Below, one piece after another: positions 44,921 through 53,975 of a DNA stretch of 64,000 nucleotides. The stretch's first letter is position 1, and every line of letters begins with the position of its first letter. The stretch covers positions 17,352 to 81,351 of the forward strand of contig NZ_FODY01000023.1 in the NCBI RefSeq assembly GCF_900110485.1, in the 5' to 3' direction. The stretch comes from Propionispora vibrioides (GTDB lineage Bacteria; Bacillota; Negativicutes; Propionisporales; Propionisporaceae). The translations under genes were made by a program, and so were the position numbers. The notes under the pieces are model-generated. The model was given only the letters and a program-made list of their open reading frames with translations. It was not told the origin of the DNA and made no database searches.

Positions 44921-46341
44921 TCAAGCCGACTTCTGCAAATAGCTCCTCCGTTTAAACGATACAGCAGCACCGATTCCCGCCAGACAAGCCGCCACCGCAA
45001 TAGCGGTATGATACCCTGCCAGAAAACCGGCAAATTGGCCACCCGCCGCCGCAACCTGTCCCAGCGCTTGCTGGCTGCGGTTTTCAAAAACCGCCACCGC
45101 TACTGCCACACCGCTTACCATCCCCACATTACGGACAAGTGAGTTAATTCCCCCCACCAACCCTACCTTTCCCGGCGGGGCGGCGCTCAACACACTATGA
45201 TTGTTTGGCGCCTGAAACAGCCCATTGCCAATGCCGATCACTACCTGGCTGCCTATCACTTGCCAGATAGCGGCCTGTTCATTCAAAGAAGCGAGATAAA
45301 ACAAACCGCTCATCGTAACAAATAAGCCTGTCGCAGTCATTGTGGCAGGATTGGTCTTTTCCGAAAGATAGCCGCTGACCGGTGCGATCAGTGCAATGCA
45401 CAAGGGTAGCGGCGTATAATGACCAAGCCGATCTGTACCGGCGTTGCCTGCAATACCTGATCCAAATAAAAAGGAAGCAAAATATTGTTGGCAAATAACG
45501 CCATATAAGCCAGCATAGCCGAAATCGTTCCGGACAGCAACGACTCATTCTTAAACAAACTCAGCTCAATCATCGGATATTCTTTACGAACTTCACACCG
45601 AAAGAACAACCAAAATGCCGCGATAGCCACCAACAAGCTACCGACCGTCAGGGGAGAACGCCACCCCCATTCCTGGCCATGGCTGATGACCAACAGCAAT
45701 GTTGTCATAGCCAAAGCAAATAAAACTGCTCCCGCGTAATCAAAGGGTTTCTGCCCCTGACTTTTTTCCCATGGTAAAATCATATAGCCAAACAACAAAG
45801 TAACAAGTCCAATCGGGATATTAATATAAAAAATTGACTGCCAGACAAAATGGCCAATCAAAATTCCGCCCAAACTGGGACCGGCCAATGAGCCTAGTGC
45901 TACAAATGTGCTGTTTATCCCCATTGCCCTCCCCCGCTCAGTTCCCGGAAAGGCAGTACTGACAATGGCCAACGCATTGGCCATCAGCATGGCAGCGCCA
46001 ATAGACTGCAGTATTCTGGCAAGCACCAGGGACCAAATCGTTTCGGCCATACAACATAGAAAAGAACCGGCTACGAATACTCCCATACCAGTTAAATAAA
46101 TCTGCCGTTTGCCATGCAAGTCGCTTACCTTACCAAAGAGCGGTAAAAAACTGGATATGCCTAAAAGGTAAGCCGAAACCACCCACTGCACCAGAGAAAG
46201 GGTTACCTGTAGTTGGGCTCCAATAGCCGGCAAAGCGACATTGACAATTCCGGCGTCCAAAGTGGCCATAAATGTCCCCAGCGACGTAACCCCCAGAATC
46301 ATCCATTTGTAATACTTCTCTTGCTTGATCAATTTTTTCAT
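44921..46341 (-). pseudogene. DHA2-family MFS drug exporter, frameshifted
   Basis: Two frames together encode one 14-helix EmrB/QacA-like exporter of about 473 residues. The first part (46341 to about 45416) has the motif GKVSDLHGKRQIYLTG and LDAGIVNVALPAIG. The second frame resumes with LPLCIALIAPVSG. Inserting one base between 45415 and 45416 (reading ATTATnACGCCG) restores VIMTPLPLCIALIAPVSGYL, the conserved helix. Thus one base is missing, by mutation or sequencing error. Start ATG 46341 has GGAAGG upstream. If real, the exporter is probably non-functional. Confidence 0.85.
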
Positions 46342-46554
46342 TCCTTCATCGCCTTCCTTGCTTTTCGTCAGGGTATGTCTTCTCAAAAACCAGCAGAGTG
46401 GTCAATGGTAAGTATTTTTTCGTCAGACTAGATAAAAATGGGAGAAATAATGACTCCTATTTCCAAAGCACTAACGAGGCAGGGTACAAAGAGCACCGTC
46501 GATGAGCGTTTGGATCGTTTGAACACATACCTTGGCTGTAGGCTGGGCAGATAT

Positions 46555-46588
46555 GAGAAACGACAGGAATCCCCCCCTGTCGTTTCTC
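46555..46588 (-). terminator. Strong hairpin after the MFS gene
   Basis: GAGAAACGACAGG faces CCTGTCGTTTCTC, a perfect 13-bp stem, 35 bases after the MFS stop. There is no clear U-run, so it may be a pause or 3'-end structure rather than a classic terminator. The gap 46342-46622 holds no gene. Confidence 0.55.
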
Positions 46589-46622
46589 ACCATTCCTAAT
46601 ACAGCTATTTTTGTTGCATAGT

Positions 46623-47810
46623 TTAATCCAATGGTTTTTCCGTGGCTAAACTGGCCTTGTTTTTCAACATATGTTTTATATAAAAGATCACAAAGGGTAT
46701 TACGACGATAAAACCGCTGAGCAAATACATCAGCCGCAGGCCGGCGTAGGTTGACACCTGGCCTAGCAAGGCGGCGCCGACGGCAAATCCCAGATCAAAA
46801 GCCGTTAAAATAGTCCCATTGACCACCCCGCGTCTTGACATATCCACCTGATTAATGGCCAGCGCAATGGACAGGGAATAAAGAATACCAAAGCCGACGC
46901 CTAATAACAAAGCAGCTGCAATAAACAGCACATAGCCTTGCGCCAGGAACAAACATAAAAAGGTGGCAAAAAAGGCGGCAAAACCAATACACATAATCCC
47001 GATAGGGCCTTTTTGGTCAAGCATTCTGCCGGCATAGGGCCTACTGATAATCACTGTTACCGCATTGGCCAGGAAAAAAATTTCCGGATTGTCCACACGA
47101 ATTTCCTTGGCAAACAGTACAATAAACGATAGCAGCGCGCCATAAACCAAAGCCATAAAAAAAACAATTCCGGCGTAAGAAAGCACTTTATTCTCAATAA
47201 ATCCCCGCTGCTTCTGACCGTCCGGAACCGCCATCTCACGCTGAGGAAAGCCCAGCAGGCACAGTAAAGAAAGTGCGGCCAAACCGGTTCCCGCATAAAA
47301 CATGGCAGCATAATCAAAAGTGTGCAGCACTCTGAGCCCCAAAGACGGTCCGATAAGCATAGCGATGGACATGGATAAACCAAAATAACCGATTCCCTCG
47401 CCGCGTTTTTTTAAAGGGATGGCATCCGTTGCCAGCGTAGCCAGCGACGTTGTGGAAAAGCCCCAACACACGCCATGGGTAAACCGCAGAATAAAAAGAA
47501 ACAGCAGACTGGTTACCCACTGATAGGACAACATGGCCAATAACAAAAAAACCAATGACAACCATACAATTTTTTTGCGCCCTATCGTATCCAATATGTA
47601 TCCGGCAACCGGCCTAGCAACAACCCCGGCAAAAGCAAACAGTCCGAACAAGATACCGACATCGCCTTTAGTTCCGGCAAGCACCTCGGTTGTAAACAAC
47701 GGTATGGTCGCCATGATGTAGTACATGGCTGTAAAAGCAAAGAAATTAGCTAAACAACTAGCAATAAATCTTTGGTTCCATAATTTTTCATTATGTATGC
47801 CTTCGTTCAC
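46623..47810 (-). CDS. MFS transporter
   Basis: A 395-residue twelve-helix carrier. GYILDTIGRKKIVW after helix 2 is the MFS signature loop and AGRMLDQKGPIGI is its second-half copy. It resembles the YwoG/arabinose-efflux-like exporters. Start is GTG with AAGGGG upstream. It follows the amidohydrolase gene on the same strand and may export or import its substrate. Confidence 0.82.
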   Translation of the reverse strand: MNEGIHNEKLWNQRFIASCLANFFAFTAMYYIMATIPLFTTEVLAGTKGDVGILFGLFAFAGVVARPVAGYILDTIGRKKIVWLSLVFLLLAMLSYQWVTSLLFLFILRFTHGVCWGFSTTSLATLATDAIPLKKRGEGIGYFGLSMSIAMLIGPSLGLRVLHTFDYAAMFYAGTGLAALSLLCLLGFPQREMAVPDGQKQRGFIENKVLSYAGIVFFMALVYGALLSFIVLFAKEIRVDNPEIFFLANAVTVIISRPYAGRMLDQKGPIGIMCIGFAAFFATFLCLFLAQGYVLFIAAALLLGVGFGILYSLSIALAINQVDMSRRGVVNGTILTAFDLGFAVGAALLGQVSTYAGLRLMYLLSGFIVVIPFVIFYIKHMLKNKASLATEKPLD

Positions 47811-47915
47811 AAGATCAGCCCCTTATCCCCGTTACGGAGAAATCTGCATAAACATTAGCTGGGAGATTCAGCTATCTCCTGCCTCCCAGCTATACCAGCA
47901 ATACGCAATGGCCTC

Positions 47916-48959
47916 TTATATGTCAAGTCCAAAAAGACGGCAGGCATTTTTGTGCATGATCAGTTCACGTTCCGTTTCCGTAATGTCCAGTGAGTTGACA
48001 AATTGAACTCCTTCCGACATCCAGCCATAAACCACCGGGAAAGAGCTGCCAAATAGAATATGCTCTGCACCGCACACCTTGATCGCGCATTCTACCTCAG
48101 CCTTGCCCCAGGAAGCCGGATGCGTCATATCAAAGAAAATATTGTTTTCTAAATAGCTTGAGATTCTTTCCGCCTCCGAGGTGTTCAAGCGGACCAGCGC
48201 TTCTTTTTTCGTACTCTTATGCGGGGTCAGTAAGTGATAATTAGCAAACCAGTTTCCGCCAAACATGGTATGAATCATTTTAAGATTCGGAAATTCCTCA
48301 AACATGCCGCTGAACAACTCGCGTCCCAGGGCTGTCGCCTGGTCGATAATACGTCCCAGTTCGCGGCGCAAATTGGTATATTCGTAGATGGACTGCCAAT
48401 AAACCGGCAGTGGTGTATGGTGAACGATTACCGGTACACTCATCTCATTCAAAACTTTCAAATAGGGTTTAAAGGCTTCATCATCCAGATAAAGCTGACC
48501 ATAATGGCAAGCCAGTTGCACGCCTACCATCCCCAGCTCTTTCAGGCAGCGCTCAAGTTCATAGAGATTTTCCTTACCGCCCCAAGGAGGCAGCACCGCA
48601 TTGGCATACAGACGACCGCCTGATCTCTCGCACAGTTTGGCTGCATTGTCGTTGACAATTTTACAAGTATCTAAGCGCAGCCATTCCTGCCAGACCGGTA
48701 CCCGCAATATCGCCTTATCTACCCCGGCATCATCCATCGCCTGCAGCTTGGCTTCCAGCGAATAATCACCCTCCACATAGTTAAGATTTTGATATCCTTT
48801 AGGTTTTTCAAGAATCATATGACGTTTGCCGCTATCCAGCGTTTCCAACCTGGCAATTTCGCCAAATGACCGGGGAGCCGTACTTAGAAAACCATCCAAC
48901 ACCTTTTCATTCGTAAACAAATCCTCAGGCAAGTGGTGCATGTTAATATCAATAATCAT
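47916..48959 (-). CDS. Amidohydrolase-2 family protein with altered metal site
   Basis: A 347-residue TIM-barrel protein of the ACMSD/decarboxylase-like amidohydrolase family. The usual HxHxxP start is INMHHLP: the first His is Asn. The barrel His residues remain (VIVHHTPLP near 185, KMIHTMFGG near 238), but the C-terminal LFGSDYP motif reads LFGSSFP, losing the catalytic Asp. It may therefore bind one metal, use another mechanism, or be a non-enzymatic binder. First gene of the MFS/MarR group. Ribosome site AAGGAGG before ATG. Confidence 0.8.
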   Translation of the reverse strand: MIIDINMHHLPEDLFTNEKVLDGFLSTAPRSFGEIARLETLDSGKRHMILEKPKGYQNLNYVEGDYSLEAKLQAMDDAGVDKAILRVPVWQEWLRLDTCKIVNDNAAKLCERSGGRLYANAVLPPWGGKENLYELERCLKELGMVGVQLACHYGQLYLDDEAFKPYLKVLNEMSVPVIVHHTPLPVYWQSIYEYTNLRRELGRIIDQATALGRELFSGMFEEFPNLKMIHTMFGGNWFANYHLLTPHKSTKKEALVRLNTSEAERISSYLENNIFFDMTHPASWGKAEVECAIKVCGAEHILFGSSFPVVYGWMSEGVQFVNSLDITETERELIMHKNACRLFGLDI

Positions 48960-49006
48960 TTAGAAAGCCTCCTTGTAACTAGAAACTCATGATCATGAAT
49001 ATCATT

Positions 49007-49055
49007 TAGTTGCTCGCTCAACTATATCGTAACACCATTTAGTTGTTAATGCAAC
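49007..49055. promoter_or_regulatory. Paired GTTG-N6-CAAC operators
   Basis: TAGTTG-CTCGCT-CAACTA (49007-49024) and GTTG-TTAATG-CAAC (49042-49055) share the same GTTG-N6-CAAC form, with centres 33 bases apart, about three helical turns. One overlaps the -35 box and the other adjoins the -10 box of the promoter below, an ideal repressor layout. MarR 2 is the nearest candidate regulator. Confidence 0.7.
49026..49054 (-). promoter_or_regulatory. Promoter of the amidohydrolase-MFS group
   Basis: TTGCAT, 17 bases, TACGAT on the minus strand. Boxes are moderate matches, but the spacing is exact and the flanking operators support it. About 67 bases before the start codon. Confidence 0.55.
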
Positions 49056-49166
49056 GTTTTTTTTTTTAAATCTTCACGTTAAAGGCACCGTCCCCGGCTT
49101 CTAATATTCAGCATTGTCAAAACGGGAAAAGTTAATTTAATCCATCTCCGACAGTCACGAGACGTA

Positions 49167-49208
49167 AAAATACCCTGAAGTTTGCCGTAACAAACTTCAG
49201 GGTATTTT
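49167..49208 (-). terminator. Terminator of catalase gene
   Basis: AAAATACCCTGAAGTTTG faces CAAACTTCAGGGTATTTT, a perfect 18-bp stem with loop CCGTAA, 19 bases after the catalase stop. Confidence 0.85.
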
Positions 49209-49226
49209 CATTTATTAGCAATCCGT

Positions 49227-50678
49227 TTATGGAGTCAAATTTAATCTCTGAGCTATTCTGCAGCCAAGTTCGTTATCGGTTCGCATAAAATGTTCGATCA
49301 TTCTTCTTTGGATTGGCTCATCAGCCTGACTCAAACTTTCAATGATATTTGACACCAAATGTTCCTTTTCCGCTTCCGACATATTGCGATATTTGTACCC
49401 GGCCTGGTAATAGTCGTCGCCTGCCGGCTCCTGTCGGCCCACACATCCTGAAATACATTCTTGCGGAGGATTTCCTTTCTCAGGTGCCTCCGCCGGCAAT
49501 CCACAGCTTAAGGTATTAGGCAAGTAATTGGCAATATCTGTACTGTACCTGCTTCGCATAGGTCCGTCCTGTATTTTGTTGTCAACCGGCTTTCTCGGCA
49601 TATTCACCGGAAGTTCCAAAAAGTTGGTTCCTATACGATATCGCTGGGTATCAGCATAGGGAAAGATACGCCCCTGCAATATTCGATCATTGGAAAAAGC
49701 TATTCCCGGAACAATAGCTGCCGGCGAAAAAGCCGACTGTTCGACTTCGGCAAAAAAATTCTCGGGATTTTTATTCAACACCATTCTGCCTACCGGAATC
49801 AAAGGATACATGTGTTCCGGCCAAATAAGGGTAGAATCCAGAATATCAAACGGCTGCTCACATTCTAACTCAGATTTTATGATTTGTACCCGCATTTCAA
49901 ATTCAACGCAATCCCCTGCGGCGATGGTATCGAACAAATCCCTGCTCGCCACATCGGGATCAGTGCCGGCAAGCTGGGCTGCCATCTTACTGTCGATGCA
50001 TTCAACGCCTTCGCAAGGTTCCCAGTAATACCTGATATACACTTCCTCACCGCACAGATTGACCCATTTGTATGTATTGACGCCAAAACCCTGAATGGTC
50101 CTATAGCTCTTGACGGTTCCAATGTCTGAGAATAGATACAAAAGAAAGTTCATCGACTCAGGCCTTAAAGACATGAAATCCCACAAACGGCTGGCCGCCA
50201 CCGGTCCGCCCCGGATATTGGCGACAGGGTCCGGCTTAAGGGCGTGAACAAAGTCCGGAAATTGCAGCGGATCTCTTAGCGGGAATACCGGAATATGGTT
50301 ACAAATAAGATCATAATTACCTTCTTCCGTATAGAATTTCACGGCAAAGCCGCGGACATCACGTACCGTATCGGCGCCGCCCAGCGATCCACCGGCCAGC
50401 GAAAACCTGGTAAAAACCGGTGTCACCTTTTCAGGATCCTGAAGAAAATCTGCCATAGTCAAAGAAGCAAATGATTTATAAGGAACAAAATAGCCAAAAG
50501 CTCCGGCACCCTTTGCATGAAATGCCCTTTCCGGAATTCTCTCCCGGTCGAACTGGGCGATCTTCTCAAGATAAACAGTATCCGTGAGGAGGATTGGCCC
50601 CCGCTCGCCTACGGTTAGAGAATGCTGATCATCAACGATCGGTGCCCCCTGATTACTGGTCAGATATCGTTTGACCAT
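49227..50678 (-). CDS. kat: Catalase, monofunctional heme type
   Basis: A 483-residue small-subunit catalase that breaks down hydrogen peroxide. Catalytic His in RAFHAKGAGAFGYF near 50, Asn in NYDLICNHIPVF near 122, and heme-ligand Tyr in RIFPYADTQRYRIG near 330. Length fits the KatA clade. ATG at 50678 follows GGAGGTG. It has its own promoter and terminator. In an anaerobe it serves oxygen stress defence. Confidence 0.95.
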   Translation of the reverse strand: MVKRYLTSNQGAPIVDDQHSLTVGERGPILLTDTVYLEKIAQFDRERIPERAFHAKGAGAFGYFVPYKSFASLTMADFLQDPEKVTPVFTRFSLAGGSLGGADTVRDVRGFAVKFYTEEGNYDLICNHIPVFPLRDPLQFPDFVHALKPDPVANIRGGPVAASRLWDFMSLRPESMNFLLYLFSDIGTVKSYRTIQGFGVNTYKWVNLCGEEVYIRYYWEPCEGVECIDSKMAAQLAGTDPDVASRDLFDTIAAGDCVEFEMRVQIIKSELECEQPFDILDSTLIWPEHMYPLIPVGRMVLNKNPENFFAEVEQSAFSPAAIVPGIAFSNDRILQGRIFPYADTQRYRIGTNFLELPVNMPRKPVDNKIQDGPMRSRYSTDIANYLPNTLSCGLPAEAPEKGNPPQECISGCVGRQEPAGDDYYQAGYKYRNMSEAEKEHLVSNIIESLSQADEPIQRRMIEHFMRTDNELGCRIAQRLNLTP

Positions 50679-50716
50679 ATTCTTTTCACCTCCTATCATG
50701 AATTATGTTACGATTG

Positions 50717-50749
50717 ATTATATTCCACCCAAAATTATTTAGGACTAAA
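50717..50749 (-). promoter_or_regulatory. Catalase promoter and palindrome
   Basis: TATAAT (complement of 50717-50722) lies about 40 bases before the start codon; the palindrome TTTAG-TC-CTAAA (50738-50749) sits where the -35 box should be. A peroxide-sensing repressor may bind here, but the palindrome is not a textbook PerR box. Confidence 0.5.
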
Positions 50750-51054
50750 TTCACTGCTGAAAGGCCTACGCTGGAACCAGCAGCCTCGAGCCAAATTAGC
50801 CAGCCATGGTTCCACCCTGAACAGACTTTTTTTCTGACCGGATCAGGTCTTTCCGGCATGAAACGGATAGCACAAAACCAAGCTTGTTTCCCACCGAACA
50901 AAACCGAAGGTTTATTGTCATGAAGTTGCCCCGCAGCCCAAATCAGACTGCGAGGCAATTTCACTTGTTCTATCTGTTAGGGAAACCAAGCCGCTGGATC
51001 ACACTAACCGTCCCTGCGATCTCCCTTTTTATGATTTTTAAAACACATGACAGC
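50750..51054. other. Non-coding gap with a hairpin
   Basis: About 300 bases between alkA and the catalase promoter, on the upstream side of catalase. It contains GTTGCC-C-CGCAG (50926-50938) facing CTGCG-A-GGCAA (50949-50959), a stable hairpin without a U-run. No protein-like frame was found. A small RNA is conceivable but unproven. Confidence 0.4.
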
Positions 51055-51669
51055 TTACAACTCAGACTGCTCTGCCGAAAGTTCCCAAAGATACAGCGAG
51101 GCAACCGAACCGTAAGGTGAGTAGCGCTTTTTATATCTGACAAAAGTCTCCTGAGAAAGTTCTTTTAATCCATACAACTTCATCATACCCCGGCGGATGG
51201 CTAAATCGCCGTAGCTTACCACATCAGGCCGACCCAGGGAAAAAATCAGCAGCATTTCAGCACTCCAAATGCCTACGCCATGTAGTGAAGCAAGCTGCTT
51301 GATGATCATCTCATCCCGCAATGTGGAAAGTTCAGCAAAATTCACAATACCGGTAGCGGCAGCCCTGGCAATCCCCTGAATATAACCGGCCTTTCTGACG
51401 GACATGCCACAGCCCTGTATAGCCGCCAGGTCTGCCTTGACAATATGATCCGGCGTTATACTGCCCAACAAGGCGGCCAGCCTGCTCCAGACCGTTGCCG
51501 CTGCCTTCTTGGAAATCTGCTGACTGACAACGCTTGCAATCAGCGCGCTAAACGGCTCAGGATTAATTTCACGCCGAATAAGACCGATTCTGTCGATCGC
51601 CGCCCCCAGCTTTTTATCCTTCCGCCTTAAATATTCTATTTCTTTTTGTCCGTATTCAAAAAACTGCAT
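51055..51669 (-). CDS. alkA: DNA-3-methyladenine glycosylase II-like (HhH-GPD)
   Basis: A 204-residue base-excision glycosylase. The helix-hairpin-helix is LASLHGVGIWSAEMLL near 122-138, and the catalytic Asp is in RPDVVSYGDLAIRRG near 150. It lacks the N-terminal domain of E. coli AlkA. It removes alkylated bases from DNA. Overlaps ogt by 14 bases and is the third gene of the adaptive-response unit. Confidence 0.88.
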   Translation of the reverse strand: MQFFEYGQKEIEYLRRKDKKLGAAIDRIGLIRREINPEPFSALIASVVSQQISKKAAATVWSRLAALLGSITPDHIVKADLAAIQGCGMSVRKAGYIQGIARAAATGIVNFAELSTLRDEMIIKQLASLHGVGIWSAEMLLIFSLGRPDVVSYGDLAIRRGMMKLYGLKELSQETFVRYKKRYSPYGSVASLYLWELSAEQSEL

Positions 51670-52126
51670 TGTCCGTCTCCAGCTTCAGCAATTGATCTTT
51701 TAAGGCTAGTCCCCCGCGATAACCCACTAACGCGCCATTTGTACCGATAACCCGGTGGCAGGGAATGAAGAGCGGGATCGGGTTCCGGTTATTGGCCAGT
51801 CCAATAGCCCGCGCGGCGCCAGGTTTGCCGATTTTGGCCGCTATGCTTTTATAGCTTACCGTTTGACCATAGGGAATTTCGCAGAGACTGTTCCAAACCT
51901 GCTTCATGAAAACTGTCCCGGCCGGTTCCAGGGGCAGCGAAAAAACTGTCAACCGGCCGGCAAGATAGTCGTTAAGCTGACGCGCCGCTTCCTGCAGTAT
52001 GGCAGTTTCACAGATCTTTCCGTCATCAGGCCAACGCTCATCGGTGAAGTACAGATTGGTGATTTTTTCATTCTGTTCGGCAATACCAATCTTTCCTATA
52101 GCTGTTTGGTAAAAGTAAATAAACAT
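51656..52126 (-). CDS. ogt: Methylated-DNA--protein-cysteine methyltransferase
   Basis: A 156-residue suicide repair protein that takes the alkyl group off O6-alkylguanine. The active site IPCHRVIG holds the acceptor Cys near 121 and GYRGGLALKDQLLKLE is the conserved C-terminus; a short N-terminal domain precedes it. ATG 52126 has GAGGTG upstream and is preferred to the longer frame that runs back into repeat sequence. Confidence 0.93.
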   Translation of the reverse strand: MFIYFYQTAIGKIGIAEQNEKITNLYFTDERWPDDGKICETAILQEAARQLNDYLAGRLTVFSLPLEPAGTVFMKQVWNSLCEIPYGQTVSYKSIAAKIGKPGAARAIGLANNRNPIPLFIPCHRVIGTNGALVGYRGGLALKDQLLKLETDNAVF

Positions 52127-52150
52127 ACGAATCACCTCAACTTTTTCTTG

Positions 52151-52216
52151 GAAACGCTGATTTAATGAACGCATTGGCATCCTTATCCGGGAAAAAGAAA
52201 AGACCGGGAATAACAA
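52151..52216. repeat. Degenerate family C repeat remnant
   Basis: GGAAACGCTGATTTAATGA and CTATTTCAGGATG resemble the left end and middle of the copies at 26287 and 42239. It sits between the adaA stop and ogt. The right end is not recognisable. Confidence 0.45.
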
Positions 52217-52223
52217 CTCTATT

Positions 52224-52841
52224 TCAGGATGTTTCTCTCACAGTCTGGCAAGAATCCGTGGTGACACATGCTGCGAGTATTTCGGTGTTTTCTCTAACTT
52301 CGCCTGGGGCATATCCGGTCCGTTCTTTAAAGCATTTATAAAAAGCAGACAGGCTTCTAAAGCCCGCTGCATACGCGACTTCAAGAATGCCAGCCTCTTC
52401 CTGGCGCAGCAGCTCAATGGCTTTAGCCACTCTCCGTGAAATAATATATTGGGCAGGAGTCACACCACAATAACGTTTAAACAGTTTAATCAGGTGGTTC
52501 TTGCTGACACCAAGCTGGCGGGATATATGCTGTACATCCACTCGGCTTTGATAACCGTCATCAATAATTTTCCGAACCTTCTTTACCAGTTCTAATTCAG
52601 GCTGAAAAACCGTCCGCTCAGGACAACACCGTTTGCAAGGCCGGAAACCAAGCTGCCTTGCCTCAGCCGGATGTTCAAAAAAAATGATATTGCCAGGAAC
52701 CGGAGCTTTTGACTTGCAGGAAGGCCGGCAAAAAATACCCGTTGTCCTTACTCCATAGAAAAAGACACCATCATACCGACTGTCACACTGAATCACAGCC
52801 TGCCATTTTTCCTCAGGCAAAAGACTGCCATACTCTTTCAT
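52224..52841 (-). CDS. adaA: AdaA-type methylphosphotriester-sensing AraC regulator
   Basis: A 205-residue protein. The Ada zinc domain has CRPSCKSK (Cys 38 and 42, the first being the methyl acceptor by family rule) and CKRCCPER (Cys 69, 72); an AraC-type double helix-turn-helix follows (VQHISRQLGVSKNHLIKLFKRYCGVTPAQYI). On methyl transfer from damaged DNA backbone it becomes an activator of repair genes. It heads adaA-ogt-alkA, which it probably induces. The layout is like B. subtilis AdaA, with the guanine transferase as a separate gene. Confidence 0.92.
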   Translation of the reverse strand: MKEYGSLLPEEKWQAVIQCDSRYDGVFFYGVRTTGIFCRPSCKSKAPVPGNIIFFEHPAEARQLGFRPCKRCCPERTVFQPELELVKKVRKIIDDGYQSRVDVQHISRQLGVSKNHLIKLFKRYCGVTPAQYIISRRVAKAIELLRQEEAGILEVAYAAGFRSLSAFYKCFKERTGYAPGEVRENTEILAACVTTDSCQTVRETS

Positions 52842-52957
52842 AACAATTCCTCCAGCAAGCAGGATTACGCTACTATTATTTTACACAAAAAGCAGCAACC
52901 ATTCTTCCTATATTTCATCACGTAATTACAAGCTCCACTAAGCTCTAATCAATGCGC

Positions 52958-52989
52958 CCTCACATCCATTAGATTTAGTGGATGTGAGG
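52958..52989 (-). terminator. Hairpin after the DUF1003 gene
   Basis: CCTCACATCCA faces TGGATGTGAGG, an 11-bp perfect stem, 12 bases after the stop; no strong U-run, so termination is uncertain. Confidence 0.5.
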
Positions 52990-53001
52990 CTCTTGTCAGC
53001 T

Positions 53002-53520
53002 TCATTCCCCTGTTACCTGCTCACCTTTATTGAGGATCCGTTGTTCCATAACCTCCAGGCGGGTCAACAATTCCTGCATCAGGGCATCCTGATGTACCAA
53101 ATGCTCCATTACCACTTTTATCTCTTCCTCGGCCTTTTTATTAATTTGATAGTCCTGATCAGCCATCAGCCGGTCTTTCTCAGCTTGCCGGTTCTGGCTC
53201 ATCATCACCACCGGGCCGGTATAAGCCGCCTGAAAGCTTAACACCAAATTAAGCAAAATAAACGGATACGGGTCCCAGGAAGCAAAAAAATCAGGATTTG
53301 TACCGGCCATATACGTCAAATAAGCATTAGCCCCCATCCAGATAATAATGATGGCACTCTGATAAATGATAAACGGCCAACTTCCCACCAATTTGGCTAC
53401 TAAATCGGCTACTCGCTGCCCTCCGGTGATTTGTTCGCTAAATTCATGATTGACGTTCTTTATAATATGACCTTTATGCTTATACGTAGCCGCCGGTCCC
53501 TGCCATTGATTGACTGCCAT
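53002..53520 (-). CDS. DUF1003 membrane protein
   Basis: A 172-residue protein with two close helices (WPFIIYQSAIIIIWMGANAYL and PYPFILLNLVLSFQAAYTGPVVMM), and a charged coiled C-terminus (AEKDRLMADQDYQINKKAEEEIK onward). This fits the DUF1003 family, sometimes annotated as cyclic-nucleotide-binding-like but with no known function. Weak start region; ATG with GGGTG upstream. Confidence 0.8.
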   Translation of the reverse strand: MAVNQWQGPAATYKHKGHIIKNVNHEFSEQITGGQRVADLVAKLVGSWPFIIYQSAIIIIWMGANAYLTYMAGTNPDFFASWDPYPFILLNLVLSFQAAYTGPVVMMSQNRQAEKDRLMADQDYQINKKAEEEIKVVMEHLVHQDALMQELLTRLEVMEQRILNKGEQVTGE

Positions 53521-53909
53521 ATTGCACCCCTTCTTTCTCTTTTTCTATACAGTTCAACTCATTTACACCAGATCTGTCTATCGCCAGACTAACTGTCACC
53601 ATGTTACAAATATTTCTCACTTTATTCAGGTCTGGCCTCCCATAATTTAATGAACAATTCTCCCGTCACCACAGGCCATCAGAAAAAGTAGTCTTTACCA
53701 GCCTGTTTATACAATAACTGAGAAAGCGCTTCTGGTTAGTAACTAATTTCCCTACAAACGGCGACTCTCCTGCCAGGCAGCAAAGTACCACAATCGCTAC
53801 ACCTACCGAAAAAGCCGCAACTATCCGGGCAGCACTATGGACTTTGCCAACGCTTCCTGTGGAGCAAAGCTGTATGCTGCGTTGCGTATCTGCATAAGGT
53901 ATAAAAGAT
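53521..53909. other. Gap between the DUF1003 gene and the dynamin terminator
   Basis: About 390 bases with scattered stops in all frames. No gene, repeat or RNA structure was recognised; it should hold the promoter for the DUF1003 gene. Confidence 0.4.
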
Positions 53910-53960
53910 GAACCCCTCCCGATTGATGCTAATAGATTACACCAACCGAGCGGGGTTCCT
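53910..53960 (-). terminator. Terminator of the dynamin gene
   Basis: GAACCCC and GGGGTTC enclose a further imperfect stem (CTCCCGATTG against CAACCGAG); the minus-strand read leaves into ATCTTTTA. 15 bases after the stop. Confidence 0.6.
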
Positions 53961-53975
53961 TTTTATGTGTCTCTG

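Noticed and set aside
50738..50749. PerR box at the catalase promoter
   Set aside because: The palindrome TTTAGTCCTAAA does not follow the PerR consensus closely, so it is reported only as an unnamed palindrome.
50686..50964. Minus-strand 92-codon frame upstream of catalase
   Set aside because: It overlaps the catalase promoter and a hairpin, has low-complexity Trp/Arg content and no ribosome site.
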